A stretch of DNA of 64,000 nt from Shinisaurus crocodilurus (lineage: Eukaryota > Chordata > Lepidosauria > Squamata > Shinisauridae), in contig CM037879.1 of NCBI GenBank assembly GCA_021292165.1, forward strand, positions 40,392,339 to 40,456,338, read 5' to 3'. Positions within the stretch are counted from its first letter, which is position 1; each line of letters starts with the position of its first letter. Below, piece by piece: positions 1 to 11,119 of the stretch. A program made the translations under genes and the position numbers. The notes under the pieces were generated by a model. It worked only from the letters and a program-made list of their open reading frames with translations, was not told where the DNA came from and searched no databases.

Positions 1-264
1 GAGGGCAGCTAAAATGATTCTCTGCCCTCTGATATACTTCTTCCAACCACTCGTTATCCAATGTGAGTCTTCCAAACTCTTTACGCAAAGAATTTCCCAA
101 GGTTTTTTTCCCCCATTCCCAAATAAGGTTCCATATAGAAGACAATCTGAAAGACCAGGAGTGGGTCAGGACTGCTGTTGACAAACATTCTAATGGAAAA
201 GACAGCCGCGTCCATCATGGCAGTTGAAAATAGCCATAACTGCTGTGACAGAAGCAAAAGCTGT

Positions 265-481
265 TTAGATTATGTTTTAGTAAAGGGGAAAGGGAGTAAG
301 CCAGGTCATGATATGATGTATTTTTGGAATATAGATTAATAATGGATTATGTGGATAGAATTGGTTTTGGCCCCGGGGTGACGGGTGCACCTGTAGTGTA
401 TGATTTGTAGGTTTGTGGGGTTTTTTTGTATGTGTGTTCTTTTAAAAAAATATAAATAAAATTTAAAAAAAAAAAAGAAGA
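265..481 (+). mobile_element. 5'-truncated L1-like insertion with poly(A) and 15-bp TSD
   Basis: About 217 bases end in an A-rich tail with AATAAA just before it. They are flanked by a perfect 15-bp direct repeat, AGAAGCAAAAGCTGT, at 250-264 and 482-496. Poly(A) tail plus long duplication is the mark of L1-type target-primed reverse transcription, unlike the microsatellite-tailed LINEs elsewhere in the window. The body carries no recognised coding part and could instead be a short processed transcript. Confidence 0.75.
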
Positions 482-783
482 AGAAGCAAAAGCTGTGTTG
501 GCCTGTGCATCTTCATCATCATTGATATCACACATGTCTATCTGATGCACAGGTGGAGCCTCGGGAGACAGGTAGATTTGGTTGGCAGGTAATATGGGCC
601 AGGAGCCAAAGAAGCATAAGTGGACTGAGGAAACCCTTGCATAAGACTTAGTGGAATAATAACACATGCTGAGTGCTGTTGGTAGGATGGAGTAGGCCAA
701 AGAAGGTTGAATTTGTCATATTGATCCAAAGCAACCAGCCCTATCATAGCCTAAAGGTCTCTAGTTAGTGCAAAATTCAAGTA

Positions 784-1594
784 CAGTAATACCTTGGATT
801 GAGAGCATAATTCGTTCCGGAACCGTGCTTGTAATCCAAAACACTCTTATATCAAAGCGAGTCTCTGGCGGGCGTGAGCGGGGCCGATTTCGGCCCGCTA
901 CGCCTGCTCGTGGCGAGCGGTTACATCCCTACGACTTGTATTGCAAGACGTCGCTTGTTTATCAAGTCAAAATTTATTTTAAAAAATTGCTTGTCTTGCA
1001 AAACGCTCTCAGACCAAGTTACTTGCAATCCAAGGTATTGTGAGAGCTGGACTGACCCGGGTTCAAAAGCTTACCTAGCCAGTGACCCTCAGTCCCAGTC
1101 ACGCAGACAGAAGGAGGAGATAACAGCAGTTAATAAAGATTGAAGAGTTTATTTGTAAGACCCAACTACATGGGATTAAGGCAAGCAATGCAAGCTTCTC
1201 TCTTACGCAGAAGAGATGCCCCCATCTCGCTACATCATTGCAGATACAAGTCCAAGACCCCAATGGCAAGGCTGAGATGAAGTGAAGTGACTGACTTGAA
1301 GCAAAGTCCAGAACAAGAGCAGTGAGGGGATGTGTGTCTTACCCCAATTTATATAGTAAGACCCCATTTATAGTATCTATAAATAGGATATTACTAACCT
1401 ATTATATAACCTGTTTTTCTCAACATATTGATTCCAACTTGTCCCATGAGTCTGAGTCATAGACCTTGACATTATGTCTGGTGACAATAGACCTTGTGTA
1501 CTTCACTTCAAGAGACATCCTCCATGTCAGGTGACAATCCTGATGTCAGGTGACAATCTCGTTCTGCCCATGCAAAACCTAACAGGTATTACTG
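784..1594. mobile_element. Tc1/mariner-type MITE split by a solo LTR
   Basis: An 18-bp perfect terminal inverted repeat (CAGTAATACCTTGGATTG at the left; its complement at the right) is flanked by TA on both sides (782-783 and 1595-1596). TA duplication is typical of Tc1/mariner/pogo elements. The right terminal repeat is interrupted by the LTR at 1039-1584; without it the MITE would be about 260 bp. There is no coding capacity. Confidence 0.85.
1039..1584 (-). mobile_element. Solo LTR of an LTR retroelement
   Basis: The stretch begins TGTGAG and ends CTAACA, and is bordered by the 5-bp direct repeat GGTAT at 1034-1038 and 1585-1589. On the minus strand it has AT-rich TATA-like sequences near 1340-1410 and an AATAAA motif near 1150, the right order for an LTR. 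No internal coding region remains, so it is a recombination-derived solo LTR. The superfamily (ERV or Gypsy) is not assignable by eye. Confidence 0.8.
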
Positions 1595-1686
1595 TACTAA
1601 TAACACCAGAATGTTCTCCATTGTTTATGGGTGAAGCAAGACTGTAAGAAAACTTGGAATAGCACCTCAGCTAATGTTAGGAATAA

Positions 1687-1687
<1 letters not shown>

Positions 1688-1727
<40 letters not shown>
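1688..1727. repeat. (CA)n microsatellite
   Basis: About 20 uninterrupted CA dinucleotide units. Confidence 0.98.
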
Positions 1728-1729
<2 letters not shown>

Positions 1730-2373
1730 GCTCCTATCATAAATGAGACCAAGGCTTTCCTGGAAGTGAAGTTTGCTGGCCACATTCCTAATTTAGTGCC
1801 TGGAGCACTAGCAGCTTTATTCTATAATTTAACAACTCACAGAAGGGCATAAAGGAAAGAAATACATTAAAGGGCTTGAACTTCCATCGTATAGTACAAC
1901 TCTTATGCCGCCAGGCAAATGCCACAGTAGGATGTATTGACAGAAGTATTATGGCACAGGATAAAATTGTTTTGCTCTATTCAGGGCTTGACTAGGGTTT
2001 TGTTCTGTTCTGTAGCACACATTCATTAAGGCAGGGACAAAGTAGAAAGGATTGGGAGCAGAGCTATAAAGATGACAAAGGGATTGCAGGTACAATTTAG
2101 GAGCATGAAAGGAAAAGATACATGAAGCTAAGCGTGAGGGACTGAAAGAGAGAGAGAGACTGAGAGGGAGTCTGGTCTTAATTTCAGCTTTAGAGTTGTC
2201 CTTTCCGGGCAACCTGCTGGACGGGAGGAAGAAGAGAGAAAGCGGGGAGTGTGTTGCCAACAGGCAATGGTCCTTTTTAGGATTCAGAAACAATGAACAC
2301 ACTAATGGGTGAAGGAAAGAGTGTTATTAAGCAGGAACAAACTGATGAAGTAAGAAAGCAAAACACTATAAGG

Positions 2374-2516
2374 CAGTGTTCTCCAACTTTGGGTATCCAG
2401 ATGTTTTTGGCCTACAACTCCCAGCAGGCCCCAGCCGGCTACGCTGGCTGGGGGCCTGGGGCATGCTGGGAGTTGTAGGCCAAAAACATCTGGGGACCCA
2501 AGGTTGGAGAACACTG
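2374..2516. mobile_element. hAT hairpin MITE, family H1
   Basis: An almost fully palindromic 143-bp element begins CAGTGTTCTCCAAC and ends with its complement. It is flanked by the perfect 8-bp duplication CTATAAGG (2366-2373, 2517-2524). The CAGTG terminus plus 8-bp duplication identifies hAT. Other H1 copies are at 7701, 35412, 36870, 54653 and 55583. Confidence 0.9.
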
Positions 2517-3576
2517 CTATAAGGCAATGATTGCAGCAAGAATCTATAGAGCAAGATAATAATCCTTATGTCCCTACTGTCACTGGGAACCCCCTTAGAA
2601 TCAGTGATGGATGGATGGACTCCAATAACAGCCTGGTTTGCAGCACGATCCAGATCTCAGCCTGCATTGAGGTTCTGAATTGGAAATGTTCCAGGGACAC
2701 ATATATTATGCTCACATTAATCCCACCTATGTTCTGGCCACAATCCAATAACCTCAAGAATGTTTATGTATTCTTGCAAAATGAAAGCCCTACCAAACAG
2801 CAAGTAGCCAGTACAGATAGCTGTATGACCATCCCAGACTATCTAAAAGTAAATAATAGCCTCTCAGGTTGTACCATCTCAAACAGATAGCTGACTCTGG
2901 GAAATAATGAGACAAAGATGCATAGGTAACTTCTTAAGGCAACAGGCCCAACCGGAAGTCTTGGCACAGAAAGGAACAATTGTTGCTCACCACAAACTCC
3001 TCAAAATGACAGTGGTCTTCCACATTTTCACTACAGGGAGTTGGCAGAGAGAGAGAGAGAAAGAGAGAGAAGGGGTGGCCCTGCCCACTTCAGTCTCTGA
3101 CACACACACCCCACCGGCATGCAGCCCGACAGATTACCCCTGAGGTAATCAGGGGTAATACAGAAAATGGTTCCCCATCCCTGGCATAAGGGCAACACTA
3201 GAGCCGGTTATTGTTAAAGTAACATGGGGGAAAATGAGAGTGAACTATTTCCCACCTAAAAGCCAGGAAAAGCAATAAAGAAATGTGGCTTAGTAGTGCT
3301 GACAAGGATATGAAGTAAACATATTACTCCCAAATCATAGCTGAGAATTTTGGAAAAAATAATTGCTAATTGCTCAAATGTGCTGAGCTAGAGCTCCATT
3401 CTTTGTAAAACAACAACAACAACAACAACAAAAACCATCATCTAAGCTGCTCATAAGAAATCATATAAATATGGGAGCCAGAGCTGAGGAAAGTTAGGAT
3501 GGAACACCCATCCTCATTGGCTTATCTGCTTTTGCTACAGCTCTGAAATGTCATGTAGGTAAGATACTTTAATCTT

Positions 3577-3614
3577 TTTGAGGAGCAAACAATCTTAATT
3601 GTTTGCTCCTCAAA
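3577..3614. other. Perfect 17-bp hairpin
   Basis: Two perfectly complementary 17-bp arms (TTTGAGGAGCAAACAAT and its complement) are separated by CTTA. There is no flanking element that explains it. Confidence 0.9.
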
Positions 3615-3619
3615 CAATT

Positions 3620-4640
3620 CATTAAAAGCTTTTTTTTAAAGTGTTTTGCTTATTACAACAACTTTGTATTTTGGATGTGCTCTTATATCATATTTTGGAA
3701 CATGTAAACATTGCTTAAGATCTTGAAGTAAAAAATAAAAAAACATGCCTATTCTCATAGTCCCGTTAAATAATTGTGTGTGTTAAAAACAAGGAATTCC
3801 ATAAACATACATTCTGTGGTGGCACTTTGTTCTTGGGAAATGGAACTGGATACATTAACTGCTTATCCATGATCAAGCTAAATACATAAATACCCACTCA
3901 GTCAGTCATAAATGTGTGACTAATTGAGACACTGGAAAATGGGATCTTTCTGTATTTCATTAACATTTAACTTTTAGAAGTGTTTCCTTCCCTTTTTCAA
4001 CATCAGCCTTCTCACGGTGCTGCTGGCCGTGCTTTCAGATCAGATGCCAGGTATACACAAAAGAATGAAGGAGGTGATAGTGGACAGGGTAAAGAACTGG
4101 AACATGAACTGGACTTTGTCAGTGAAGGAACTGCCACAGGATCATATCCATGAATGAGTTCAGACAGGATCCAAGCACATGGCTAGCACTCTTAAGTGTA
4201 AACCAAAAGTCCATGTAATGTAGATCTTAAATTATTTGAGGTCCATTTGTTCAGCTTTATGATCTAATTTCTTCATGTACGTTTGTTTATAAAATTCATC
4301 TTTATGTTTATGTAGGGTTGTTTATACATTTAATCTGTCAATTTCCCGCAAAGATTCAAAGTGATCTACCGACATCCTGCAGTGTCTGATAGATGCTAAG
4401 AGTGTAGGTTTATTTATTTATTTAACATATGAGCTATTTTTCCAAAATTGCTTAAAGCAATGTCCGAATCCCCCTTCAATATCTGGAGGGGGAAAGCAGT
4501 GGACATACTTATTTACACATTTTTGTAAAAAACAAACAAACCAAGGCATGTATAGCAGCCCAGCAAAGGCTCAAAAAACCCCAGTTGGTGCTACCTATCT
4601 GAGACTGAAAAAACAGGTGGGTCCACTCGGCAGGCCTCAG
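3620..4640. other. Intergenic stretch, nothing recognised
   Basis: AT-rich sequence without a supported reading frame, repeat boundary or RNA gene that I can identify. Confidence 0.5.
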
Positions 4641-5245
4641 AACATGGTTGGTGGCAGCGGAGCAACTAGGGCTGGACCTTGGGGCTGAGGTCCAGGCCTC
4701 ACAGTGCAAAGGGGACTCAAATGACCACACAGAGAGCACCAAGGAGATGGGGGCAGAGGCAAACAGGCCAAGTGTTAGTAGCTGGGGCTGACGCGGTTTG
4801 CCACAGCATCCTTTCTTCTGATTTTTAAAGACATTCTATCGTGGGCTATGGCTGTGCAGGTATGTGTCTGGTTACAGGTGTTCATTTTATTATTTTTGCT
4901 TTAAAAATATCCTTTCCTTTTCTACAATAAAATGATGCTTATCCCCAAGCAAATCTTAGCGGCAGCAGCAAACTCCATTTTATTCCCATAGATCATGATG
5001 GTGCTCTGATTTAAGTGAGTTTAAAATGTGGAACTGCACATGCTTAGAGCATGTCCTGTTCTCTTTGTGGCAAACAGTTTTGGGGGTTGCTTAACATATT
5101 AGGAAGGTAGAAGCAGTTCTAAAGCATGAAATGGGGGTGGGGCAGAGAAGAGAAATTTTAGTTGTCTGCTTTACACCTGAAGCAATACACATGGCTGTCT
5201 AAAGGCCCCCCATAAGACCATTACACCCAGGGTCTAAAATTACCT
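4640..5245. repeat. Dispersed repeat R1, copy 1
   Basis: This block matches 19940-20312 in the same orientation. Shared blocks include CAAACTCCATTTTATTCC, a following TGATTTAAGTGAG stretch, and a pattern around AATACACA and CCATTA. This copy carries extra sequence near its middle. The superfamily is not recognised. Confidence 0.7.
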
Positions 5246-6350
5246 GATGCATCACTGACTGGTGGCCTGTCTATGGCTGGTTCATTGGTCACAAGGTGTG
5301 CTGGACTGAGACAGATGGATATCATTGTCTTCAAAATGTCTGCTTTAGTATTTTGAGTGATTCATTCAAATCAATCTTTTAAGACTGTTGAATAAAATAT
5401 GTGGCGGGGAGGGGGTAACTTCTTGCTGTCTGAGCGACAAATTTGGTCTTTGTGCCATTATCCAGATGATATCAGACAATCACAATTCATATTTTTCCTT
5501 ATTTGATAGCATATAAACCTTATCATGAATGTTTAAAAAGTGATAAAATTGAGATACATCCATTATGCCTGTTTCCCCATTCTAAATGTGCATATTTTTT
5601 TTCATTCAAACAAACTGAAAATCAGATCACACATGAAAATGGGAGTGAGCCAGACCGAGCTTCAAAGTGAACTTTGGAGTACCATTTTGGTGAGCTCGAA
5701 CATCCTTGGTCCTCCCAACTTTAGTTATGAGCCAGGAAGTAATCTAAAAAACAAAACAAAGACAGGCCATTTTCCTTGCACACAGTCTAAGCCTGTTGCC
5801 ATCTTCCATGCCACCTACCTGTTCAGAGCTGAATGCACATGGACAAGAGGGGCAGCTCAGGCAAGCAGCCAACACAGAGGCCACCTTGAGGAGTCAGACG
5901 TTGGGATCTGCTGAGGAGTGAGCAGCGGGCAGGGCCCTGAAAAGCACGCCAGTGAGGGAGGGCAGGTAGCAGGGTATAGCATTCATGCCGGCAGATGGTG
6001 AAATGTCAAGCCAACTCTAATTAGGGATTGTGCTCATCCCAAGTGCATGCATGCCATACATGCCCTATTGCCAAGGGAAGCAGAGGAAGGGTTGGGTATG
6101 AGGTCAGGCAGAGAATGTGGCTGCGTCGTGCCCATACCCTGAGATGGTGTCCAGGATTGTGCTGGTATGTGCAATGCCCCCACAACTTGGCCCAGAGGAG
6201 GAGGATCCTACTCCAGAGGGACCGGCCTGCCCAGAATGCTCCTGTGATTCCATTGGATGATGGGGAGGCGGGAGAGGCAACTGAGGGGCAGAATCTCACT
6301 GGAGTACAGACCTGTGATTGTGTAGCTAAAGAATTATTTGTCCCATGAGG
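5245..6350. other. Intergenic stretch, nothing recognised
   Basis: Open frames here (for example 5540-5914 and 6028-6348) show no family motif and overlap frames on the other strand. I see no repeat boundary. Confidence 0.45.
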
Positions 6351-6520
6351 CAAAAAGCAACAAAGCGTCTTATGGCACCTTAAAGACTAACACATTTATT
6401 CTGGCATAAACTTCTGTGGACACTGTCCATTTCATCAGATCCTTGTGCCAGAATAAATGTCTCCAGAAGACCCTTTGTGGCTTTTGCTGCAACAGACTAA
6501 CCCAGCTACCCCTCGGGAAG
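6351..6520. repeat. Amniote interspersed repeat R2, hairpin form
   Basis: It contains the block GGCACCTTAAAGACTAACA and, inverted at its other end, a TTTGTGGCTTTTGCTGC stretch leading to a GACTAACCCAGCTACCCC terminus. Partial copies lie at about 8093-8185 and 15080-15205. This motif is a very common dispersed repeat of reptile genomes; I do not assign its class. Confidence 0.65.
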
Positions 6521-7700
6521 TGAGGTGTCACTCACCAGTACTTGAAAGGAAAGCCTCCACTCAGACCCCCTGATGCCAAAGCAGGGCCGCTGGCTGGGTG
6601 GACCACTCCTTGTGCAGTGCGCTCATGCCCTCTTCCCACCCCAAACCCAACATTCCCAGCCTGCCATGTACTAGGTGAAATGTGCTCCTTGCTCTGCGGA
6701 CTACTCCCTCCCTTCTGGTAGGGTGCCTCTTCTTCAGTGTGAGATCAGTGGGCTCACTCAGGATCCCACCCATGTCCATGTCTTCCCCCACCTGATGTCC
6801 TCCCCCTTACCTTGTCAGAGTGCTGTGGGCAGGCAGCCCGTTTCCAGAGTGGGTCTTTGGCATTTGTGGCTGCAGTCCCGGTGATAGCAACCTGTAGGGG
6901 TTCTAAGCAGAGACACGTTAGCAGAGGAGATAGAACTCCTCTTGCGTGGTGAGGGATTTTCGTTTTTTGCAAAGTCCCCCTTTTGAGTTCCATGCACTCC
7001 CGTGTTGTGCAAAATTCTCTTTCTCCATAGCTTTCCATCACCAGAGTTGACCCCATTGAGCTCCAAGTGTGCATGTCATCAAGCCAGAGAGATCTAGCCT
7101 CATGCCACACAACCTGTCATCTGAGTTATGGCCTGCCCATGTGGGGTCTATATACTGGCATTGGGTGCCAAGTCACACCACATCCAGAATGTGGCTGCCA
7201 GGAGTTGCAGGGAGATGGGGACAGCTGTTCCTGCATTTGTATCTTTGCATCCCATTGAATTCAATGTGAGCAAATTTAGTTACACCATCCCTTGACCTGG
7301 TGGATCTTTTGAGTTTTCAAAGTGGGAGTGGCTATGGAGGGGGAGGGGCTTGGGTGGGTTGTCAGTGTGCTCCTCCGATGTGCTACCCACCCATAAGAAT
7401 AGTCATACTGGATCAGATCAATGACCAATCTAGTCTGGCATTCAATTCACAAAGTGGCCAATGCTGGGGGGCGGCATTCTGGGGGGTGGGAAGGGAAGGA
7501 GCAAGGCACCGCCATCCTACAAGGAATCTTGGTGGTGCATCTGGCTCCTCTCCTCGCAACCCAGTGTAAAACACCCAGACAGCCAAAATTGGCTCCATGC
7601 TCCTCTTGCCCTCAATAGGATGCCTGTAATCCTGAGTTTGGAGGGTTACAGGCAGGCACATTGGATTGTGCTGTAAAGCTCTTACTACCAGTAACTAAGC

Positions 7701-7840
7701 CAGTGTTCTCCAACCTTGGGTCCCCAGATGTTTTTGGTCTACAACTCCCAGCATGCCCCAGCCAGCAAAGCAAAGCTGGCTGGGGCATGCTGGGAGTTGT
7801 AGGCCAAAAGCATCTGGGGACCCAAGGTTGGAGAACACTG
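7701..7840. mobile_element. hAT hairpin MITE, family H1
   Basis: A 140-bp palindromic copy flanked by the perfect 8-bp duplication AACTAAGC (7693-7700, 7841-7848). Arms are nearly identical to the copy at 54653-54787. Confidence 0.92.
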
Positions 7841-8092
7841 AACTAAGCCTTAGGAAGGCATTTCAAGCTTCTAGATTAGAAGAAAAAACCTGCACGAAAG
7901 CCAGGAAACAACCAAACGATCACCGGTTGGGGTAAAGGGGGTGGGACCAGGGAAAGGGGGCATGAGCATGTGGGAAGCGCAGAGGGCCAGATTGGGACTC
8001 CAGGAGGGCTGGATTTGGCCCTTGGGCCTCAGGTTCCCAACTCCTGACTTACATGGATGTAAGTCGAGCTTCTTAGAAGCAAGCAGGTTCCT

Positions 8093-8185
8093 AACAAAAC
8101 AGCAGAGTCTTGTAGCAGCTTAAAGACAAATCAATTAGTTTGGCATAAGCTTTTGTGGACTGCCGTCCTCTTCATCAAATGCACA
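8093..8185. repeat. Amniote interspersed repeat R2, fragment
   Basis: It shares the AGTCTTGTAGCAGCTTAAAG and GGCATAAGCTTTTGTGGACT blocks with the other R2 copies. Confidence 0.6.
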
Positions 8186-8225
8186 AAGTGTTATCTGAAA
8201 CACAAACAAAAACATAAAGCACAAC

Positions 8226-8950
8226 TGTTATCCTAACCCCTGTCCTGTTTTGACCCGGTCTGAGTTACAAGGCGGCCATCCAGCCAGGAACTCAGAACAA
8301 CTGAATTGCTAATGAAGATAAAGGTGGCAAAAACAGTTTGTTACAGATAGTCCCAAGCACATCTCTAATTACTGTGGCTGAGTTTTAAGAGAGAGGCAGA
8401 ATGGTCAGGCAGTCCAGGGTGGAAGCCAGCAAGAATTGAGAGGATAATATCCAGTCCAGGGTCAGCACAACATACCGTAGTCAGAGGCAGTCCCAAGGTC
8501 CCACACAAGAATCAGTCCAGAGCAAAGGTTGCAGGAATCGGGTGCAAGGGTTCAGGAGCCAGAACAGACCTTGTTTTCCAGCAACCTACTCAGCGTGCTT
8601 ATGGGCTTTTTAATCAGAAACAGCCTGGATTCCAACCAAGCTCCCAACTGCAGCTAATTAGGGAGTTTGGATTGTAACCTGGCACTTTGCCAGAGAGGAA
8701 AAACCTGCACCCCTTGCTTTTGGTGACAACGCTCTGGGGGGCTGGGTGGTCGTTCTATCTCCTGGTCGGATTCCCAGTCATCCCAGGGAGCAGGGAGGCT
8801 CCCACTGTGCATTCCCAAGGGCCCTGCCTCCTTGTCAAGTGAGAGACTGGCTTCCTCCTGAGTCACTGCCTCGGGTTCATCCTAAGGGGAAGAGAACTCC
8901 TTGAAACCAGCTTAAGTCAGAGGAGGACTCCTTAAGTGGGGGGCATGACA
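8226..8950 (-). mobile_element. Probable solo LTR
   Basis: The 725-bp stretch runs from TGTTAT to ATGACA, a short imperfect TG...CA inverted terminus. Read on the minus strand it starts TGTCATGCCCCCCACTTAAG, the style of Gypsy-type LTRs. The neighbouring five bases (ACAAC and ACCCC) match only partly, so the duplication is weak. No coding remnant is seen. Confidence 0.5.
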
Positions 8951-9738
8951 ACCCCAGATTCCCAGAGAGTGGCTGGTTGAATCCCTTCCCTCCCCATTTC
9001 CAGGCTACTTCCCAAGCCAGCTAAACCCACACCTCACTGTCTCCAGATGCAAAACTGTTGACTGCTGTCTCTTCGATCCTCCCACTCGAAGGCAAAGGAG
9101 AGATTTCTAGCCATCATAGAAAATGAACATTCTTTTGTTAAAGTCCCTGATTAGTTGCCTGGTAATAGGCCCACTCACAGTAATCAAGACAGCCAAAATC
9201 ATAACACTGCATTACGTCAATATTCATATTTACACTTATTATTCCAATGTTTGTTTACTGCAGAATGTAGCACACTACTGCAAGAATACATGAGGTAGGG
9301 GTTGCCAACCTGCCAATCAGTATCTCAGTGTTCTGATAATTAATATTGGGGCCTGAAAATCCAGTAAGCTCCAGATTCTTCCAGGCTCCACTAGTCACTC
9401 CTAAGATTTCTTCAGGCTTCATCGATAACCAACCAAATTCTGCTCTTGCTTCACCTCTGACCTGCCAGATTCTATCTTGGTTCCAGGCTGGGCCTCCCAG
9501 ATTCATCCAGGTTCATCCTGTCACCCACCAAAGTTCTGTACTCTCTGCCCAGGGAGCCAGTATTTTCAAATCAGAAGTTAGCAACTCTTGGAGTAGAGTG
9601 GGAATGAAATGGAGAAAGGGTGATCTACATAAGCAGATTACATATCTGCTCGTGTAAATAGGTGTTCTAGCACCGAATCACTTCAGATTGCAGGTGAGTA
9701 GTTGAATGTTTGAACAACAAATGCTCCCTACACTAGAA

Positions 9739-10035
9739 CAGGGCTGGGCGTAATTCAGGCTTGTGGGATCTACTTTGGGTTTTTTTTTACTAGCAATTGC
9801 AAAATAGTGACTGGGGGGGTGGAGCCACATGCTCAAGGAATGGGGCCAATTATCTACTGCCCCCCACCCCCAGCCTGCACATACAAATACAAAGCTACAT
9901 CTAATCTATAAAGCTAATCTGAGTTACTACAGATCAGGGATTCCAACAAAACTCGAAAACTGGACAGAAGAGCTGCACAGAGATCTACTGCAAATCACCC
10001 AGAGATCTACTAATAGATCCCTTCTGTTTCCCCTG
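9739..10035. mobile_element. hAT-type MITE
   Basis: It starts CAGGGCTGGG and ends TTCCCCTG, with flanking octamers CACTAGAA (9731-9738) and CAATAGAA (10036-10043) that differ at one base. A 297-bp non-coding element. Confidence 0.75.
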
Positions 10036-10461
10036 CAATAGAAATGTCAGGGAAAATCCCAAACTAGACATGCCAAGAAGGTTCATTGTTGTTTTAAACA
10101 AACTTCCAGGAGCATTTAGACATGTGAATTACATTCCGCTTCACAAATTACATTACACTTCTATAATTTTATCAGTTTAACTGTGAAATCCTAAACAGGT
10201 TTACTTAGGAAAAAAGCCCATTCAGTTCAGTGGGTCTTACTGTCTGGTAAGTTTGCTTAGAATTGCAACATAAATTAATTGTCCAATTTATGCAACAAAA
10301 CTGGTATATATAAGCTAAGCATACGGTTTAAGGCTTATTATAAAGTTGTATTGGGAAATGTGCCAATACATCAAATACAAAATGTCAGTTGTTGCTAGAA
10401 ACTGTACGCCAATCCTTTACTATAAGGCATAGGCTATCTCTTATATAAAGCTATGATAAGA

Positions 10462-10716
10462 ATCACAGAATTGGAGGGGACCTTATAGGCCATCTAGTTC
10501 AACCTCCTGCTCAATCCAGGAAATCCAGAACTAGTTTCCCCAACAGATGCCTGTCCAGCTTCTGCTTGAAGAGCTGCACGAGGGGGAGCCCATCACCTCT
10601 CTACGTAATTGGTTCCATTGTCAAACTGCTCTTACCGTTTCTCCTAACATTCAAGCAAAATCTACCCTCCTGTTACTTAGGCCCACTTGATCTAATCATG
10701 TCCTCTGGCAGGATGA
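10462..10716 (-). mobile_element. CR1 LINE 3' end fragment
   Basis: On the minus strand the end reads GATGGCCTATAAGGTCCCCT followed by CCAATTCTGTGATTCTT, the diagnostic CR1 3' tail with its ATTCTGTG-type octamer repeat. Only the 3' part is present, with no reverse transcriptase. This fragment is the local reference for the tail of the 5S-headed SINEs at 35447 and 48443. Confidence 0.85.
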
Positions 10717-10730
10717 TTTGGTTTGGTTTT

Positions 10731-11119
10731 GGGCAGTGCAATCCTATGGCTGCTAGACAGCATCTAGACAGCCATAGGATTTTTTGGATTCCCAGCTACG
10801 AGGTCAGAAAATCGCTCGGGCCTCATAGCTGGGGATCCACGCTCACAGCTGGCACAGAAAGAACTGTGCCAGCTGCTTCTCCGAGGCCGTAAGAGCAACC
10901 TTGGAGAAGGGCTTTTGAGGAGGGGAGGGGAGGAGACCAACGGTCACCAAGATATGACGTATCCTGGAGGTGCCTCAGCCCCCTTCCCTCCCACTCTGAA
11001 GCGGGAGCACTTAGATGGCCAAAATCGGCTGCCTAAGTGTTTTGCAGAGTGGGACTCCTCCTGCTCCCCATAATACTCAAGAGTTCGGAGGGTTATGGGC
11101 ATCCTCATAGGATTTGCCC
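10731..11119. mobile_element. PIF/Harbinger-like MITE, long form
   Basis: Terminal repeats GGGCAGTGCAATCCTATG and CATAGGATTTGCCC enclose a GC-rich core that resembles 30422-30882, sharing a CACAGCTGG-type block, a gggaggggaggaga run and a polypyrimidine block. TAA follows the right end but the left neighbour is TTT, so the duplication is decayed. Confidence 0.65.
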
